Positions 8,266-17,600 of a DNA stretch of 64,000 nt are shown piece after piece. Position 1 is the stretch's first letter. Every line of letters begins with the position of its first letter. Position numbers and translations under genes: made by a program. Location of the stretch: the NCBI GenBank assembly GCA_964645585.1, contig CAZYAN010000008.1:30026-94025 (forward strand), in the 5' to 3' direction. The DNA is from DATGSL01 sp964645585 (GTDB taxonomy: Bacteria > Verrucomicrobiota > Verrucomicrobiia > Opitutales > T3Sed10-336). The notes under the pieces are model-generated. The model did no database searches and was not told where the DNA came from. It saw only the letters and a list, made by a program, of their open reading frames with translations.

Positions 8266-11258
8266 TAATTTTCCAAGAAATAGTTAATCAGCTGCGAGCG
8301 CTCCTGTTCGACCGATTCCCGAAGCTTCCTGTCTTCTTCGATGTCGAAATACCTCCGTCCGTCGATCCAGGTTTGCTCGGCGCGGGTGGCTGATGAAAGA
8401 GGGTGACCGCTCCAGAGCACGAAGTCCGCGTCCTTCCCGGGTTCGAGCGAGCCGACGTACTCGTCGACCCCGAGCAGGCGCGCGGTATTGATGGTGACGA
8501 GTGCGAGCGCGTCTTCCTCGGCCATGCCGGCGCGGACCATCTTGGCCGCTTCCCAATTCATGCGCGACGCGATCTGCGAGTTGTCGGAGTGCAGCGAGGT
8601 GAGCACGCCGGCTTCGGTGAGGAGGCGGGCGTTCCTGGTGGTCGCATCGTACGCCTCGATTTTGAAGGAGGACCAGTCGGACCATACGATCGCGCCGGCG
8701 CCGTGTTCCGCTAATTCGGGTGCCACCTTGTAGGCTTCGACGCCATGGTGAAAGGCCTTGATCCGGAGGTTGAAGGATTCCGCCAGGCGCAAAAGCATCA
8801 GGATCTCGTCTTGGCGGTAGCTGTGGCTGTGGACGAAAATTTCTCCCTCCAAAATATCCACCAGCGCTTCGAGTCGAAGATCGCGGCGGGGCGGAATGCC
8901 TTCCCTGTTTTCCTCCCATTCGCGCCACTTTGCTTGGTAATCCCGCGCCGCCCGGAAATGATCGGCGATGATTTGCTCAACCCCCATTCGTGTGTTCGGG
9001 TAGCGGGTGGTGCGCCGTTTGGGATTTTCGCCGAGGGCAAATTTCACGGTGCGCGGGGCGCGTGTGAATTTGAGCTCGTCGACCGGCGCGCCCCATCGGA
9101 GTTTGATGTGCTGGTTTTGTCCGCCGATTGGATTGGCTGACCCGTGCATGACGTGGGCGGTTGTGAGACCGCCGGCCAGCTGCCTGTACATCCAGATATT
9201 GGTGCTGTCCAGGACGTCTCCGATTCTGACCTCCGGCACAATCGCGCTGCCGACTTCGTTGACTCCGCCGGTGATGCCCGCGTGCAAATGCGCGTCGATC
9301 AAGCCTGGCGTCACATGCCGCCCTTCCGCATCGATGATTTTCACAGCTCCCGACGGAACGGCAAGGCCCCGGCCGACGGCCGCGATCTTCCCGCGCGAAA
9401 TCAGCAAGTCGCCTCCTTCGAGAATACCTTCGGGCCCCATCGTCCAAACGGTCGCGTTGCGCACCAAGACATGCTCCGGCTGTTCGGGCACAGCTTCCCG
9501 TCCGTATTCCATGGCCGGCCGGATGTCGGCCAGTTTGATTTCAGCCGGATCTTCGGTTTCCTCCTTCTTCTTGTTCTCGTCTTTTGCGGAAGCCGGCTCC
9601 TCTTTTCCGTCCTTTTTTTCTTTTTGTTCCGCCTTGGATGAATCGACGCGTGTACCCGTCCATTCGATACGTCCCCCGCCGGGAAGTTCGGCCCAGCCAT
9701 TCATCTCGCCGGCCGAGGTGACGGCTGAAAGACGGACCGCACCAGTCAAACCGATTTTGTTGCCGGAGAAATCGGCTCGCAAACGCCCGGGCGCCGCACG
9801 GAAGCTGATCGGATCGAGGTCGATCTTGTTTTCGCCGACCAGGATGGTTCCCGACAGTTTGTCCGGCCGTCCCGCAATGCGGAGGATGGTTTTCATTTTT
9901 GCGCCGGGATAGGCCAGCTCCCATTCCCCGCGGGGATCGATGACCGGGTCATCGTTGACGCGATAGCGTTTGCCATCGACCCAGACGTCGAGAATCTTGC
10001 CCTTTGATTCAAACAAGTCCTGGTCCGCGACGACGAAGTTGGCGGCTTTACCCGGTTCAATCGTACCGTGCGTGTTTTCGAGGCCGAGGAGCCCCGCCGG
10101 GTTTGTGGTGATCGCCGCCAGAGCGATGTCGGGGTCAAGCCCCCGGGAGACCGCGCGGCGCATGTTTGGCCAAAAATCTCTCAGGCGCTTGATGCCGTCG
10201 GCGGTCAATGAAAACTCGATGTCCGCCGCGGCCAGGCGCGCGGGATTTTCGGGCGCGAGGTACGCGTGGCGCAGTTCTTCGAGCGTGCGGTTCAAAGCAT
10301 CTTCCGGGGTCTTGACTTCGGGCTTGTCGGGGAACGCCAGCGGAATGATCAGCGGGATCTTTCTCCGCGACAGCACTTCGAGGATCCGGTACTCGTGACC
10401 GCTGCCGCGGATCCAGGGTGTGACGGGGAATTCATCGGCAATGCGCAGCGCCCGCAAAAGTTCGTCGTCGTCTCGCGCTTCGAAGAGGAGCGGCTGGTCG
10501 CCTCGCGCGGCGGCGGCAAGAGCGGCGAGTGCTCCGTTCATTTCCGGTCGCTCCAGCCCTGCCGGATCCTTTTGGAAGGCGGCGTGCGCCCGTTTGTGCC
10601 AGTCGGCATCGTAGAGTGTCTGGCGAATCAATGCGACCCCGCCCATGGCTGAGGTTGGGTAACCCGATCCGGCCGCTGTGCTTCGGGTGAGCGAAACGGA
10701 TTGGGCGACGCCGCTCCGCAAAATCCTGTCTCGCGTCGCTTCGTCGCTCAAACTGACGGCGGCCGCGTTTCCGCGGAAAATCCCGAGAGAAGGAACCGTC
10801 AGTGCGGCGGTGAACCCCTGCTCCCGAAGCGCCTCGCTTCCGTCCTTTTCCGGATCGTATTCGACGGCCGCGTCGAGCATCGCACGGACCTGCGGATTCC
10901 AGGCGACTGGACCCCGGTCGAGCTTCTCGCGAGGATTTTGCTGGCCGACGCGGGAATGAGCATCGATGAATCCGGGATAGATCGTTTTGCCCTCGAGATC
11001 CCAGAGCCGGGCATCGGCCGGAGGCGCGACATCCTCACCCGCGGCTTCGATGATGCCGTTTCGGATTACCAAAGTCCCGGTCTCGACGACTTTTCCCGGC
11101 GCGACGACGATCCTCGCACCGGTGAACGCGTGGACGGCCGGAGTGTTGTCGCGGAGCCCCTCGACCGGTTCTGTTCGACCCGTAACGGTTGCGGGAGTCG
11201 CCAGGCAGAGCGCAAGGTTAGTGAGAACAAAAAGAGTAGAAGGAAGAAGCGCGCGCAC
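8265..11258 (-). CDS. exported tandem amidohydrolase (two amidohydrolase domains)
   Basis: A 997-residue protein with a signal peptide at about 1-22. It contains two amidohydrolase halves joined by a Lys/Glu-rich linker at about 535-570. The first half has PGFIDAHSRVG (95-105), where the second His of HxH is lost. The second half has an intact LIDAHLHAG near residue 657, plus VHSHSY, FHHGVEAYK and SLHSDNS, so it probably carries the catalytic metal centre. Each half ends with the family block EPGK(A/D)A. Similar long-plus-short amidohydrolase pairs occur in Bacteroidota. The substrate is probably a cyclic amide or a peptide, but this is inference. A 152-base divergent gap separates it from the diaminopimelate dehydrogenase gene. 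Confidence 0.85.
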   Translation of the reverse strand: MRALLPSTLFVLTNLALCLATPATVTGRTEPVEGLRDNTPAVHAFTGARIVVAPGKVVETGTLVIRNGIIEAAGEDVAPPADARLWDLEGKTIYPGFIDAHSRVGQQNPREKLDRGPVAWNPQVRAMLDAAVEYDPEKDGSEALREQGFTAALTVPSLGIFRGNAAAVSLSDEATRDRILRSGVAQSVSLTRSTAAGSGYPTSAMGGVALIRQTLYDADWHKRAHAAFQKDPAGLERPEMNGALAALAAAARGDQPLLFEARDDDELLRALRIADEFPVTPWIRGSGHEYRILEVLSRRKIPLIIPLAFPDKPEVKTPEDALNRTLEELRHAYLAPENPARLAAADIEFSLTADGIKRLRDFWPNMRRAVSRGLDPDIALAAITTNPAGLLGLENTHGTIEPGKAANFVVADQDLFESKGKILDVWVDGKRYRVNDDPVIDPRGEWELAYPGAKMKTILRIAGRPDKLSGTILVGENKIDLDPISFRAAPGRLRADFSGNKIGLTGAVRLSAVTSAGEMNGWAELPGGGRIEWTGTRVDSSKAEQKEKKDGKEEPASAKDENKKKEETEDPAEIKLADIRPAMEYGREAVPEQPEHVLVRNATVWTMGPEGILEGGDLLISRGKIAAVGRGLAVPSGAVKIIDAEGRHVTPGLIDAHLHAGITGGVNEVGSAIVPEVRIGDVLDSTNIWMYRQLAGGLTTAHVMHGSANPIGGQNQHIKLRWGAPVDELKFTRAPRTVKFALGENPKRRTTRYPNTRMGVEQIIADHFRAARDYQAKWREWEENREGIPPRRDLRLEALVDILEGEIFVHSHSYRQDEILMLLRLAESFNLRIKAFHHGVEAYKVAPELAEHGAGAIVWSDWSSFKIEAYDATTRNARLLTEAGVLTSLHSDNSQIASRMNWEAAKMVRAGMAEEDALALVTINTARLLGVDEYVGSLEPGKDADFVLWSGHPLSSATRAEQTWIDGRRYFDIEEDRKLRESVEQERSQLINYFLEN

Positions 11259-11410
11259 GTTGCATAATGGCTAGAGAACGGGTCATTTCGGAGCAAGACA
11301 AAACCCCCAAGTTGAGTGGGCCGGCACTACTATATGGCTGGCAAACAGGGTCTGTTGAGTGCGCCATTCGCGGGTTGCGCGGAGGCAGGGAATGCTGGCA
11401 GGATTTTTTT

Positions 11411-12397
11411 ATGACAGTCTCCATCACGGTTGGAATCGTTGGCTACGGGAATCTCGGCCGCGGCGCGGAACTCGCGCTTCGCCAGTGTCCGGACATGAAA
11501 CTCGCCGGAATCTTCACGAGGCGCGACCCGGCTCGCGTCCAGCCTGCTCTCTCGGCGGATCGTGTTTACCAAATGGATACGCTAGCCGATTTTCAGGACA
11601 AGATCGACGTGCTTCTTCTCTGTGGCGGATCGAAAAGCGATCTTCCCGAGCAGGGACCGGAACTGGCGAAAATGTTCAGTATTGTTGACAGCTTTGATAC
11701 CCACGCCCGCATACCGGAATACTTTGACGCGGTCGACCGCGCCGCGCGCAGCGGCGGCAGGACGGCGATCATTTCCGTTGGCTGGGATCCCGGCCTGTTT
11801 TCCATTAACCGCCTGTTGGGTGAGGCCATTCTTCCCGAAGGCACGACGCATACGTTCTGGGGTAAAGGGGTCAGCCAGGGACATTCCGATGCCGTTCGCC
11901 GTGTGCCGGGTGTGCGTGGCGCGGTGCAGTACACGATTCCGGTCGCGGAAGCGATTGAAGCGGTGCGGAGCGGTGCCCTACCGCGGCTGTCCACTCGGGA
12001 AAAACATCGGCGGGAATGTTACGTCGTCCTCAATCCAGGCGCTGATGCGGCTGAGGTGGAACAGGCGATCAAGAAAATGCCGGATTACTTCGCCGATTAC
12101 GATACAACGGTTCATTTCATTTCCGAGGATGAGCTTCGGCGCGAGCATGGCGCGATGCCGCACGGCGGTTTCGTTATCCGGAGCGGGCGCACGGGAGAGG
12201 GGAATCGCCAAACCGTCGAATACGCTCTCAAGCTCGACAGCAATCCGGAATTCACCGCCAGCGTGCTCGTGGCGTATGCTCGCGCGGCGAGCCGGCTTCA
12301 TCGCATGGGTGATTTCGGCGCGAAGACCGCTTTTGATATTGCTCCGGGATTGCTCTCGCCGAAATCCGCGGCTGATCTGCGCCGGGAGTTGCTTTAG
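11411..12397 (+). CDS. ddh: meso-diaminopimelate D-dehydrogenase
   Basis: A 328-residue NADPH-dependent dehydrogenase that makes meso-diaminopimelate from tetrahydrodipicolinate and ammonia in one step, for lysine and peptidoglycan. The start ATG 11411 puts the Rossmann motif VGIVGYGNLGRGAELAL at the N-terminus; upstream in-frame codons would add a non-conserved leader. Family blocks seen are LLLCGGSKSDLPEQGP, SIVDSFDTHARIPEYFD, SVGWDPGLFSINRL, FWGKGVSQGHSDAVR and MPHGGFVIRSG. Length matches the family (about 320-330). The gene stands alone, with a divergent amidohydrolase upstream and a tandem repeat plus scaffold gap immediately downstream. Confidence 0.93.
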   Translation: MTVSITVGIVGYGNLGRGAELALRQCPDMKLAGIFTRRDPARVQPALSADRVYQMDTLADFQDKIDVLLLCGGSKSDLPEQGPELAKMFSIVDSFDTHARIPEYFDAVDRAARSGGRTAIISVGWDPGLFSINRLLGEAILPEGTTHTFWGKGVSQGHSDAVRRVPGVRGAVQYTIPVAEAIEAVRSGALPRLSTREKHRRECYVVLNPGADAAEVEQAIKKMPDYFADYDTTVHFISEDELRREHGAMPHGGFVIRSGRTGEGNRQTVEYALKLDSNPEFTASVLVAYARAASRLHRMGDFGAKTAFDIAPGLLSPKSAADLRRELL

Positions 12398-12474
12398 GTG
12401 GGAAGGAGGGAAGGTATGAAGGTGGGAAGGAGGGAAGGTATGAAGGTGGGAAGGAGGGAAGGTATGAAGGTGGG
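12398..12474. repeat. 24-bp tandem repeat, at least 3.2 copies, truncated by scaffold gap
   Basis: The unit GTGGGAAGGAGGGAAGGTATGAAG repeats perfectly at 12398-12421, 12422-12445 and 12446-12469. A fragment of five bases follows, then the Ns. Each unit is itself three purine-rich octamers of the form AAGGNNGG or AAGGTATG. The array begins directly after the ddh stop codon. Its true length is unknown because assembly stopped inside it. Confidence 0.95.
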
Positions 12475-12574
12475 NNNNNNNNNNNNNNNNNNNNNNNNNN
12501 NNNNNNNNNNNNNNNNNNNNNNNNNNNNNNNNNNNNNNNNNNNNNNNNNNNNNNNNNNNNNNNNNNNNNNNNNN
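12475..12574. other. assembly gap (100 N)
   Basis: Exactly 100 Ns, the conventional placeholder for a scaffold gap of unknown size. It sits inside the tandem repeat, so it is probably caused by the repeat. Any frame reading through it is meaningless. Confidence 0.99.
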
Positions 12575-12625
12575 AAGGGGACTTTTCTTGTGCGCGCGTT
12601 TCGATTGCGCTATCGATGAGCAATC

Positions 12626-13048
12626 ATGAGTAACAGCTATCCAGTCAGCGGCTACCAAAAAACCGAACGGCTCGTCTATTTCCCTCGCATGTGCAGCAAG
12701 GCTCGTTTGATGCAAACGGGGGATTTGCCGGAAGAGTATCATCCGTTTCTCGGAACCGGATTCGACGGGCGCTGCTGCCGTTTTCTCGGGGTCAGCTACG
12801 ACGATATTACACGCCTCGTTGCGGAAGGAAAATCCGACGAGGAGATTCTGCAGTGGTGCTATGACAATGGCCGCAAGCCGAACGATGAAGAGGTCTTTAT
12901 CTGGAACCTCTTTATCGAGAAGCGCGGATGGCGCGACGACGACAGCGATTTCGTCCGGTCGGAAAAGGAGCGGCTCGGCCTGGCTCACCGCGACGAAGTT
13001 CAGACCCTGCTCGATCTCTTCGATTTCGAGGAGGGAAGACGATCTTGA
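12626..13048 (+). CDS. DUF5069 domain protein
   Basis: A 140-residue soluble protein matching the DUF5069 family, which is common in Verrucomicrobiota and Planctomycetota. Recognisable blocks are YFPRMCSKARL near residue 18, DLPEEYHPFLGTGFDGRC, and DEEILQWCYDNGRKP. Function is unknown. It has several conserved Cys, Trp and acidic residues, no membrane segment and no signal peptide. It follows the repeat/gap region and faces gcvH on the opposite strand. The start is the first ATG giving full family length. Confidence 0.85.
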   Translation: MSNSYPVSGYQKTERLVYFPRMCSKARLMQTGDLPEEYHPFLGTGFDGRCCRFLGVSYDDITRLVAEGKSDEEILQWCYDNGRKPNDEEVFIWNLFIEKRGWRDDDSDFVRSEKERLGLAHRDEVQTLLDLFDFEEGRRS

Positions 13049-13060
13049 GAAAGCTTCTTA

Positions 13061-13190
13061 GTGGAAATTCGGACCGAACGTCCTGCGCTTTCTATAATTT
13101 CCACTGGTCTCCGACGAAGCGAACCGGTTTTTTCCCTATTTCGTCATTCCTAAAAATGACAAATGATAAAGGAAAATTGAGAAATGAAAC
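13061..13190. other. convergent intergenic space with 9-bp inverted repeat and AT-rich degenerate repeats
   Basis: GTGGAAATT (13061-13069) pairs with AATTTCCAC (13096-13104) around a 26-base loop, a possible weak terminator for the DUF5069 gene. Further right, 13150-13190 is unusually AT-rich, with AAATGA-type units 7-8 bases long (AAATGAC, AAATGATA, AAATGAA). This is similar in style to the degenerate intergenic repeats elsewhere in the window. Confidence 0.4.
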
Positions 13191-13194
13191 TTAA

Positions 13195-13572
13195 TCAGTT
13201 CTCAGCCTCGTAGTCGGCGGGGGTGAGAAGGGAATCGATTTCGGATGGGTCGGCGATCTTGATCTTGATCAGCCAGCCGTCGCCGTACGGGGACTGGTTG
13301 ATCTTCTCGGGGGCGTCGTTGAGCTCTTCGTTTACGGCGACAACTTCGCCGCTGACGGGCGCGTAGATGTCGGAGGCCGCCTTCACGGATTCGACGACGC
13401 CGAACGTCTCGCCTTTTTGAAAGGTGTCGCCGACGGCGGGGAGTTCGACGAAGGTGATGTCGCCGAGGCTGTCTTGCGCGTGGTCGGAGATGCCGACGGT
13501 GGCGACGTTGTCGTCGCCTTGCTTCAGCCATTCATGGCTCTTGGCGAATTTCAGGTCACTTGGTGTGCTCAT
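13195..13572 (-). CDS. gcvH: glycine cleavage system H protein
   Basis: A 125-residue lipoyl carrier protein that shuttles the aminomethyl group between the P, T and L proteins of the glycine cleavage system. The lipoylation site is K64 in [12 protein letters not shown]. Other family blocks are KSHEWLK at the N-terminus, [16 protein letters not shown], and [14 protein letters not shown] near the C-terminus. Length is normal. It lies 6 bases downstream of gcvT and is surely co-transcribed with it; gcvP is not in this window. Confidence 0.97.
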   Translation of the reverse strand: MSTPSDLKFAKSHEWLKQGDDNVATVGISDHAQDSLGDITFVELPAVGDTFQKGETFGVVESVKAASDIYAPVSGEVVAVNEELNDAPEKINQSPYGDGWLIKIKIADPSEIDSLLTPADYEAEN

Positions 13573-13578
13573 GCGTGA

Positions 13579-14706
13579 TCAGTTATTTGTGCGGTGGAAA
13601 GGCGGTTTGACGATTTGAATCGGATGGGTTTTTCCCCGCATGGAAACGAGTAATTGCGCGGAGGCCGCGGAGGTGCTGATGAGCGCGGCGCCGATCGCCT
13701 CGTTGAGCATCGGGGAAAGGGTGCCGGAAACGACGGTGCCCGCTTCGCCGCCGTCGTCGGTCACGACTGGAGTTCCGGCGCGGGCGATGCGGCGGTCGCC
13801 GGTGCGGAAGAAAACAATTTTTGACGGAACGCCGTTTTGTTTTTGCTCGTGTAGGGCGTCGCGGCCGATGAAGCGCTCCTTCTCGAATTTAACCGTCCAG
13901 CCGAGGCCGGCCTGAATCGGGCTGATCGAGTCGCTGAGCTCGTGTCCGTAAAGCGGGAAACCGGCTTCGAGCCGGAGACTGTCGCGCGCGCCGAGGCCCG
14001 CTAGCTGGATGCCCTCTGGTTCGCCGGCGGAGAGCAGTTCCTCGGCAATGCGTTCGGCGTCCCCGGGGGGCAAATAAAGTTCAAAACCGTCTTCGCCGGT
14101 ATAGCCGGTTCGGCTGATGATTGCGCTGGCGCCGGCGACTTCACCTGTCGTGAACCGGTAGTTCTTCAGCGAGTCGAGATGTGTCGCGGTAATCTTGGCG
14201 AGAATCGCGGCGGCACGGGGCCCTTGGAGGGCGAGGAGCGCGAAATCGTCCGAGACGTCGGTCAGCGCACAGTCAAACCCTGTCATCTGTTCGCGGATCC
14301 ATTGGCGATCCTTGTCGATGTTGGCGGCATTGACGACGAGAAGAAAGTCATCGGCGGCGCGGCGGTAGACGAGAAGGTCGTCGACGGTGCCGCCATCGGG
14401 CCGGCACATCGGCGAGTAGACTGCTTTCCCGGCCGGCTGACCGCTGATGCGATTGGTGAGAAGGCAGTCGAGGAATGCTTCCGCTTCCGGACCATTTACG
14501 ACCAGCTCGCCCATGTGACTGACGTCGAACAATCCGGCGGCAGTGCGCACGGCGCGGTGTTCTTCGAGAATACCGGTGTACTGGACCGGCATTTCCCAGC
14601 CGCCAAAATCGACAAACCGGGCACCGCGGCGCTTGTGGAAAGCGTGGAGCGGCGTTTTTTTGGGCTGGTCGGCGGAAGGCGGATTGTCTCGGTTATCGGC
14701 TGTCAC
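13579..14706 (-). CDS. gcvT: glycine cleavage system T protein (aminomethyltransferase)
   Basis: A 375-residue tetrahydrofolate-dependent aminomethyltransferase that releases ammonia and forms methylene-THF from the H-protein-bound intermediate. GTG 14706 is the suggested start. A TTG at 14748 would add 14 residues, and homology begins only at [20 protein letters not shown]. Signature blocks are [60 protein letters not shown] and FIGRDAL. It forms an operon with gcvH. No glycine riboswitch is visible in the 86-base upstream gap. Confidence 0.95.
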   Translation of the reverse strand: MTADNRDNPPSADQPKKTPLHAFHKRRGARFVDFGGWEMPVQYTGILEEHRAVRTAAGLFDVSHMGELVVNGPEAEAFLDCLLTNRISGQPAGKAVYSPMCRPDGGTVDDLLVYRRAADDFLLVVNAANIDKDRQWIREQMTGFDCALTDVSDDFALLALQGPRAAAILAKITATHLDSLKNYRFTTGEVAGASAIISRTGYTGEDGFELYLPPGDAERIAEELLSAGEPEGIQLAGLGARDSLRLEAGFPLYGHELSDSISPIQAGLGWTVKFEKERFIGRDALHEQKQNGVPSKIVFFRTGDRRIARAGTPVVTDDGGEAGTVVSGTLSPMLNEAIGAALISTSAASAQLLVSMRGKTHPIQIVKPPFHRTNN

Positions 14707-14792
14707 TGCTTGGCTGAAAAAGATAAAGGCCGCGATCCGGCCAGGCAAGATCGCGGCGCAAAGGTTTCCGCCCTGGATTTGCTCGACGCGGC

Positions 14793-15323
14793 TCAGGGAT
14801 TACCCTGGGCGTCGTTGTCGGGATTATAAAACTCGATCAGCCGCGCGACGATGTAGCGGTGGTCGGCGGCGGTCAGCGTCCCGTCTGCCAGCTTTTCGTC
14901 TACTTCGACGATCTTGGCGGCCAATTCGGAGAAAGGATTGTCGCCCGGCTGTTCAGGAAGGACTTCCGGCTCAAGCTCCGCATGGACGCTGGACGGCGTC
15001 AGATTGTTCAAGGCGCCGGAGAGTTCATCGACGCCGAAGCGGACATAGGCGTCGACCGCCTCGTTGGGAACCGTCAGAAGAGTGACGTTCACCGTCTTGA
15101 AGTGCGGCTTCTCGACCGCTATCGTATGGGCAGTCTTCCGGGAGAGGGGTACGCGCATCGGGGTGATGCCGACGATGTTGCCGTCAGCCCGAATCCGGGC
15201 TCCTTCGGGCACCGAAGTGACCTCAACGAGCTGATTCGGACCCTTCGTGAAGGTCGCACAGCCGGACGTCAGGAGGGCGGCGGCGAGGGAGGCAAGGACG
15301 GAGAGCCTAGTCAGTTTCTTCAT
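14793..15323 (-). CDS. PEGA-domain lipoprotein
   Basis: A 176-residue predicted lipoprotein. The ATG at 15323 was chosen because it directly precedes a signal peptide with the lipobox LLTSGC (Cys 21). A PEGA-like beta domain follows: [30 protein letters not shown], then [13 protein letters not shown] domains usually sit at the cell surface or S-layer and bind other envelope components. The C-terminal third is acidic and helical ([20 protein letters not shown]). It lies upstream of gcvT on the same strand, but no functional tie is evident. Confidence 0.75.
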   Translation of the reverse strand: MKKLTRLSVLASLAAALLTSGCATFTKGPNQLVEVTSVPEGARIRADGNIVGITPMRVPLSRKTAHTIAVEKPHFKTVNVTLLTVPNEAVDAYVRFGVDELSGALNNLTPSSVHAELEPEVLPEQPGDNPFSELAAKIVEVDEKLADGTLTAADHRYIVARLIEFYNPDNDAQGNP

Positions 15324-15608
15324 AGCTGGTTGTTCGGTAAATGAATGAAAATGGGCCGTTTCCCGCCGTACAGGCGGGGAAGAAGTGCCATCTAAATGCC
15401 CTCGCTCGGCCACCGTCAAGGCAGAATGGTAAAAAGCGTGTCAGTTTTCCGGGACCCCGTTCCAGCATGGTGAACGGGACGCTTGTTTTTTCAGGGAACC
15501 TTTCGTAGAGTTCACCTTTCTGCCAGTCTTATAGATCATGCAGTCAAGTCCGGCAGGAACTTTGGGATCCGGTTTCCCGGGGTTGCTGAAGGCGGCGCGA
15601 CTGCCATC

Positions 15609-16682
15609 ATGAACGTTCAACTCGCTTTTGTTCTTGCGATTATTTTCACGCTTGGGGTCTCGGCCATCTGTTCGGTTATCGAGGCGATGATCCTGAGCAC
15701 GACCACAGCAGAGGTTGAAGCGCTCAAGAAAAAGGCGCCCGGCAAAGGATTGCTGCTGGAAGGGTTTAAGACGCGGATCGATGAGACAATTTCGACCGTG
15801 CTGACCTTGAACACGATCGCGAACACGCTGGGGGCAACGCTCGTCGGCGGCTTGGCGATCGTGCTTTTCGGCAACGAATGGCTGGCGATCGTTTCGGTGG
15901 CGCTCGCCTTCGCGATCCTGGTGTTCGCGGAAATCCTTCCGAAGAACATCGGCGTCGTTTACCGCGTGCCGCTTCAGCCGGTCATGATCTATCCGCTCAA
16001 GGTGATGGTTGCCGTGCTCCGGCCTTTCACGATCGTATCGAGCTTTCTCGTACGCCTGGTCCTTGGCAAGCGGCCGAGCACGGGCGATTCCGACGAGGAA
16101 ATCCGTCTGCTCGCGCAAAAAGGCGCGCAGGAAGGTCAATTGACAAGAAACGAGATGGACATGATCTCCAACGCGCTGAGCCTGGATGACATTCGGGTCA
16201 GCGAGATCATGACGCCGCGGACGGTGGTCACGGCGCTGGATTGTGATGAAACAGTCGGCGATGTCCTTCGCCAGTATCCGAATATTCCGTTTGCGCGGAT
16301 GCCGACGTATGAGGAGAGCATCGATAACATCGTCGGGCTGGTGCGCCGCCGCGACTTGTTGCAGGCGATGGCCATGGGCGAGGAGACGAAACGAGTCCGC
16401 GAGTTGCAGGAGGAGATCCACTTCATTCCGGCGACGGTTACCGCGGCGGCGGCTCTGCAGGTTTTCCTGCGGACGCACCAGCAGTTGGCGGTCGTGGTTG
16501 ACGAGTTCGGTTCGGTGGCGGGTGTAATCACCATGGAGGACATCATGGAGCACATCCTCGGCCGCGAGATTTTTGAAAAGGACGACATGGCGATCGACAT
16601 GCGCGAGCTCGCGCGGGCACGTCACCTGATGGCAAAAAAGCATCAGCAAACCCGGCGAGGCGAGGCGTCGGTCTCTTCCTGA
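15609..16682 (+). CDS. CNNM/CBS-pair transporter-like protein (HlyC/CorC family)
   Basis: A 357-residue membrane protein. ATG 15609 starts directly at the first membrane helix (MNVQLAFVLAIIFTLGVSAI); a longer in-frame leader from 15483 is not conserved. The N-terminal CNNM/DUF21 domain has about four hydrophobic segments with the family's LNTIANT and AEILPKNIGVVY motifs. A pair of CBS domains follows, with SEIMTPRTVV and VDEFGSVAGVITMEDIMEHI. Members are linked to magnesium or cobalt efflux. The usual C-terminal CorC/HlyC domain is replaced by a short tail. lgt follows after 11 bases, so the two may be co-transcribed. Confidence 0.9.
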   Translation: MNVQLAFVLAIIFTLGVSAICSVIEAMILSTTTAEVEALKKKAPGKGLLLEGFKTRIDETISTVLTLNTIANTLGATLVGGLAIVLFGNEWLAIVSVALAFAILVFAEILPKNIGVVYRVPLQPVMIYPLKVMVAVLRPFTIVSSFLVRLVLGKRPSTGDSDEEIRLLAQKGAQEGQLTRNEMDMISNALSLDDIRVSEIMTPRTVVTALDCDETVGDVLRQYPNIPFARMPTYEESIDNIVGLVRRRDLLQAMAMGEETKRVRELQEEIHFIPATVTAAAALQVFLRTHQQLAVVVDEFGSVAGVITMEDIMEHILGREIFEKDDMAIDMRELARARHLMAKKHQQTRRGEASVSS

Positions 16683-16693
16683 CCTATCCACCT

Positions 16694-17539
16694 GTGGAGG
16701 CATCCCATAATGATTATTGGGTTCACGACCTGAGCCCGTTCCTGGTCAGATTTAACGAAGGGTTTGGCATCCGTTATTACGGGCTCGCGTACTTGCTCGC
16801 ATTCGTCGTCGCCTACGCGCTGCTTGCATGGTACCACCGGCGCGGCCGCTCGCCTCTCGACAGCGATCAGCTCAGCACGGCGTTTCTTGCGATCATCATC
16901 GGCGTGATGGCTGGCGGGCGGATCGGCTATTTTATTCTTTACGATTTCGGGACCCTCCTTCGGGATCCTCTGGCGCTCTTCCGCGTCTGGGAAGGCGGCA
17001 TGGCCAGTCACGGCGGATTCGCGGGCGTGGCGCTGGCAATTCTCTGGATTTCGCGCCGGCAAAAGCTGGCGGTGACGCGGCTGGCGGATCTGCTGGTGAC
17101 GGTTGCGCCGCCCGGCCTGTTTTTCGGGCGGATCGCCAACTTTATCAACGGCGAGCTTTGGGGGAAAATTTCGACGGTGTCGTGGGCGGTGCGGTTTCCG
17201 GCGAGCATGCCGCCGGGAACGCCGGTCGAAGAAATTCCGCCGCGCCATCCGTCGCAGCTTTACGAGGCGGCACTGGAAGGGCTGGCGCTTTTCGCGTATA
17301 TGCAGTTCCGGTTTTGGAGGAGTTCGGCTGCCAGGCGCTACCCGGGCCAGCTCACCGGCGAGTTTTTAGTCGGCTATGCGATCGCCCGGATTATCAGTGA
17401 GCTCTTTCGCGAGCCGGACGCGGGATTGATCCTCGGGATGAGCCGCGGAATCTTTTATTCGATTTTTCTGGCGGCTGTGGGGATCGCGCTCATTGTCCGC
17501 GCCTATGCCCAGCGGGTGGCCGAGCGCGGCGCCCGCTGA
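16694..17539 (+). CDS. lgt: prolipoprotein diacylglyceryl transferase
   Basis: A 281-residue inner-membrane enzyme that moves diacylglyceryl from phosphatidylglycerol to the lipobox Cys of prelipoproteins. The start is GTG 16694. Blocks seen are IRYYGLAYLLAF, RVWEGGMASHGGFAGV, the Lgt signature GRIANFINGELWG, and RHPSQLYEAALEG. A C-terminal SELFREPDAG region is followed by a last membrane helix. About seven membrane segments and the length fit the family. Lipoproteins encoded elsewhere in the window are its likely substrates. Confidence 0.95.
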   Translation: MEASHNDYWVHDLSPFLVRFNEGFGIRYYGLAYLLAFVVAYALLAWYHRRGRSPLDSDQLSTAFLAIIIGVMAGGRIGYFILYDFGTLLRDPLALFRVWEGGMASHGGFAGVALAILWISRRQKLAVTRLADLLVTVAPPGLFFGRIANFINGELWGKISTVSWAVRFPASMPPGTPVEEIPPRHPSQLYEAALEGLALFAYMQFRFWRSSAARRYPGQLTGEFLVGYAIARIISELFREPDAGLILGMSRGIFYSIFLAAVGIALIVRAYAQRVAERGAR

Positions 17540-17600
17540 TGAATGGCTTGACCGCGTCTCGGCGAAGACCGGCCGCGGTGTTGCGGGGGGAATTTCGCAT

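Noticed and set aside
12398..12600. CRISPR-like array at the tandem repeat
   Set aside because: Units are contiguous with no spacers, and no cas genes are nearby.
12252..12988. Frames reading through the run of Ns with repeated HTFPPSHL-type peptides
   Set aside because: They are the antisense reading of the 24-bp repeat plus unknown bases.
14707..14792. Possible glycine riboswitch upstream of gcvT
   Set aside because: The gap is only 86 bases and shows no glycine-aptamer conserved stems.
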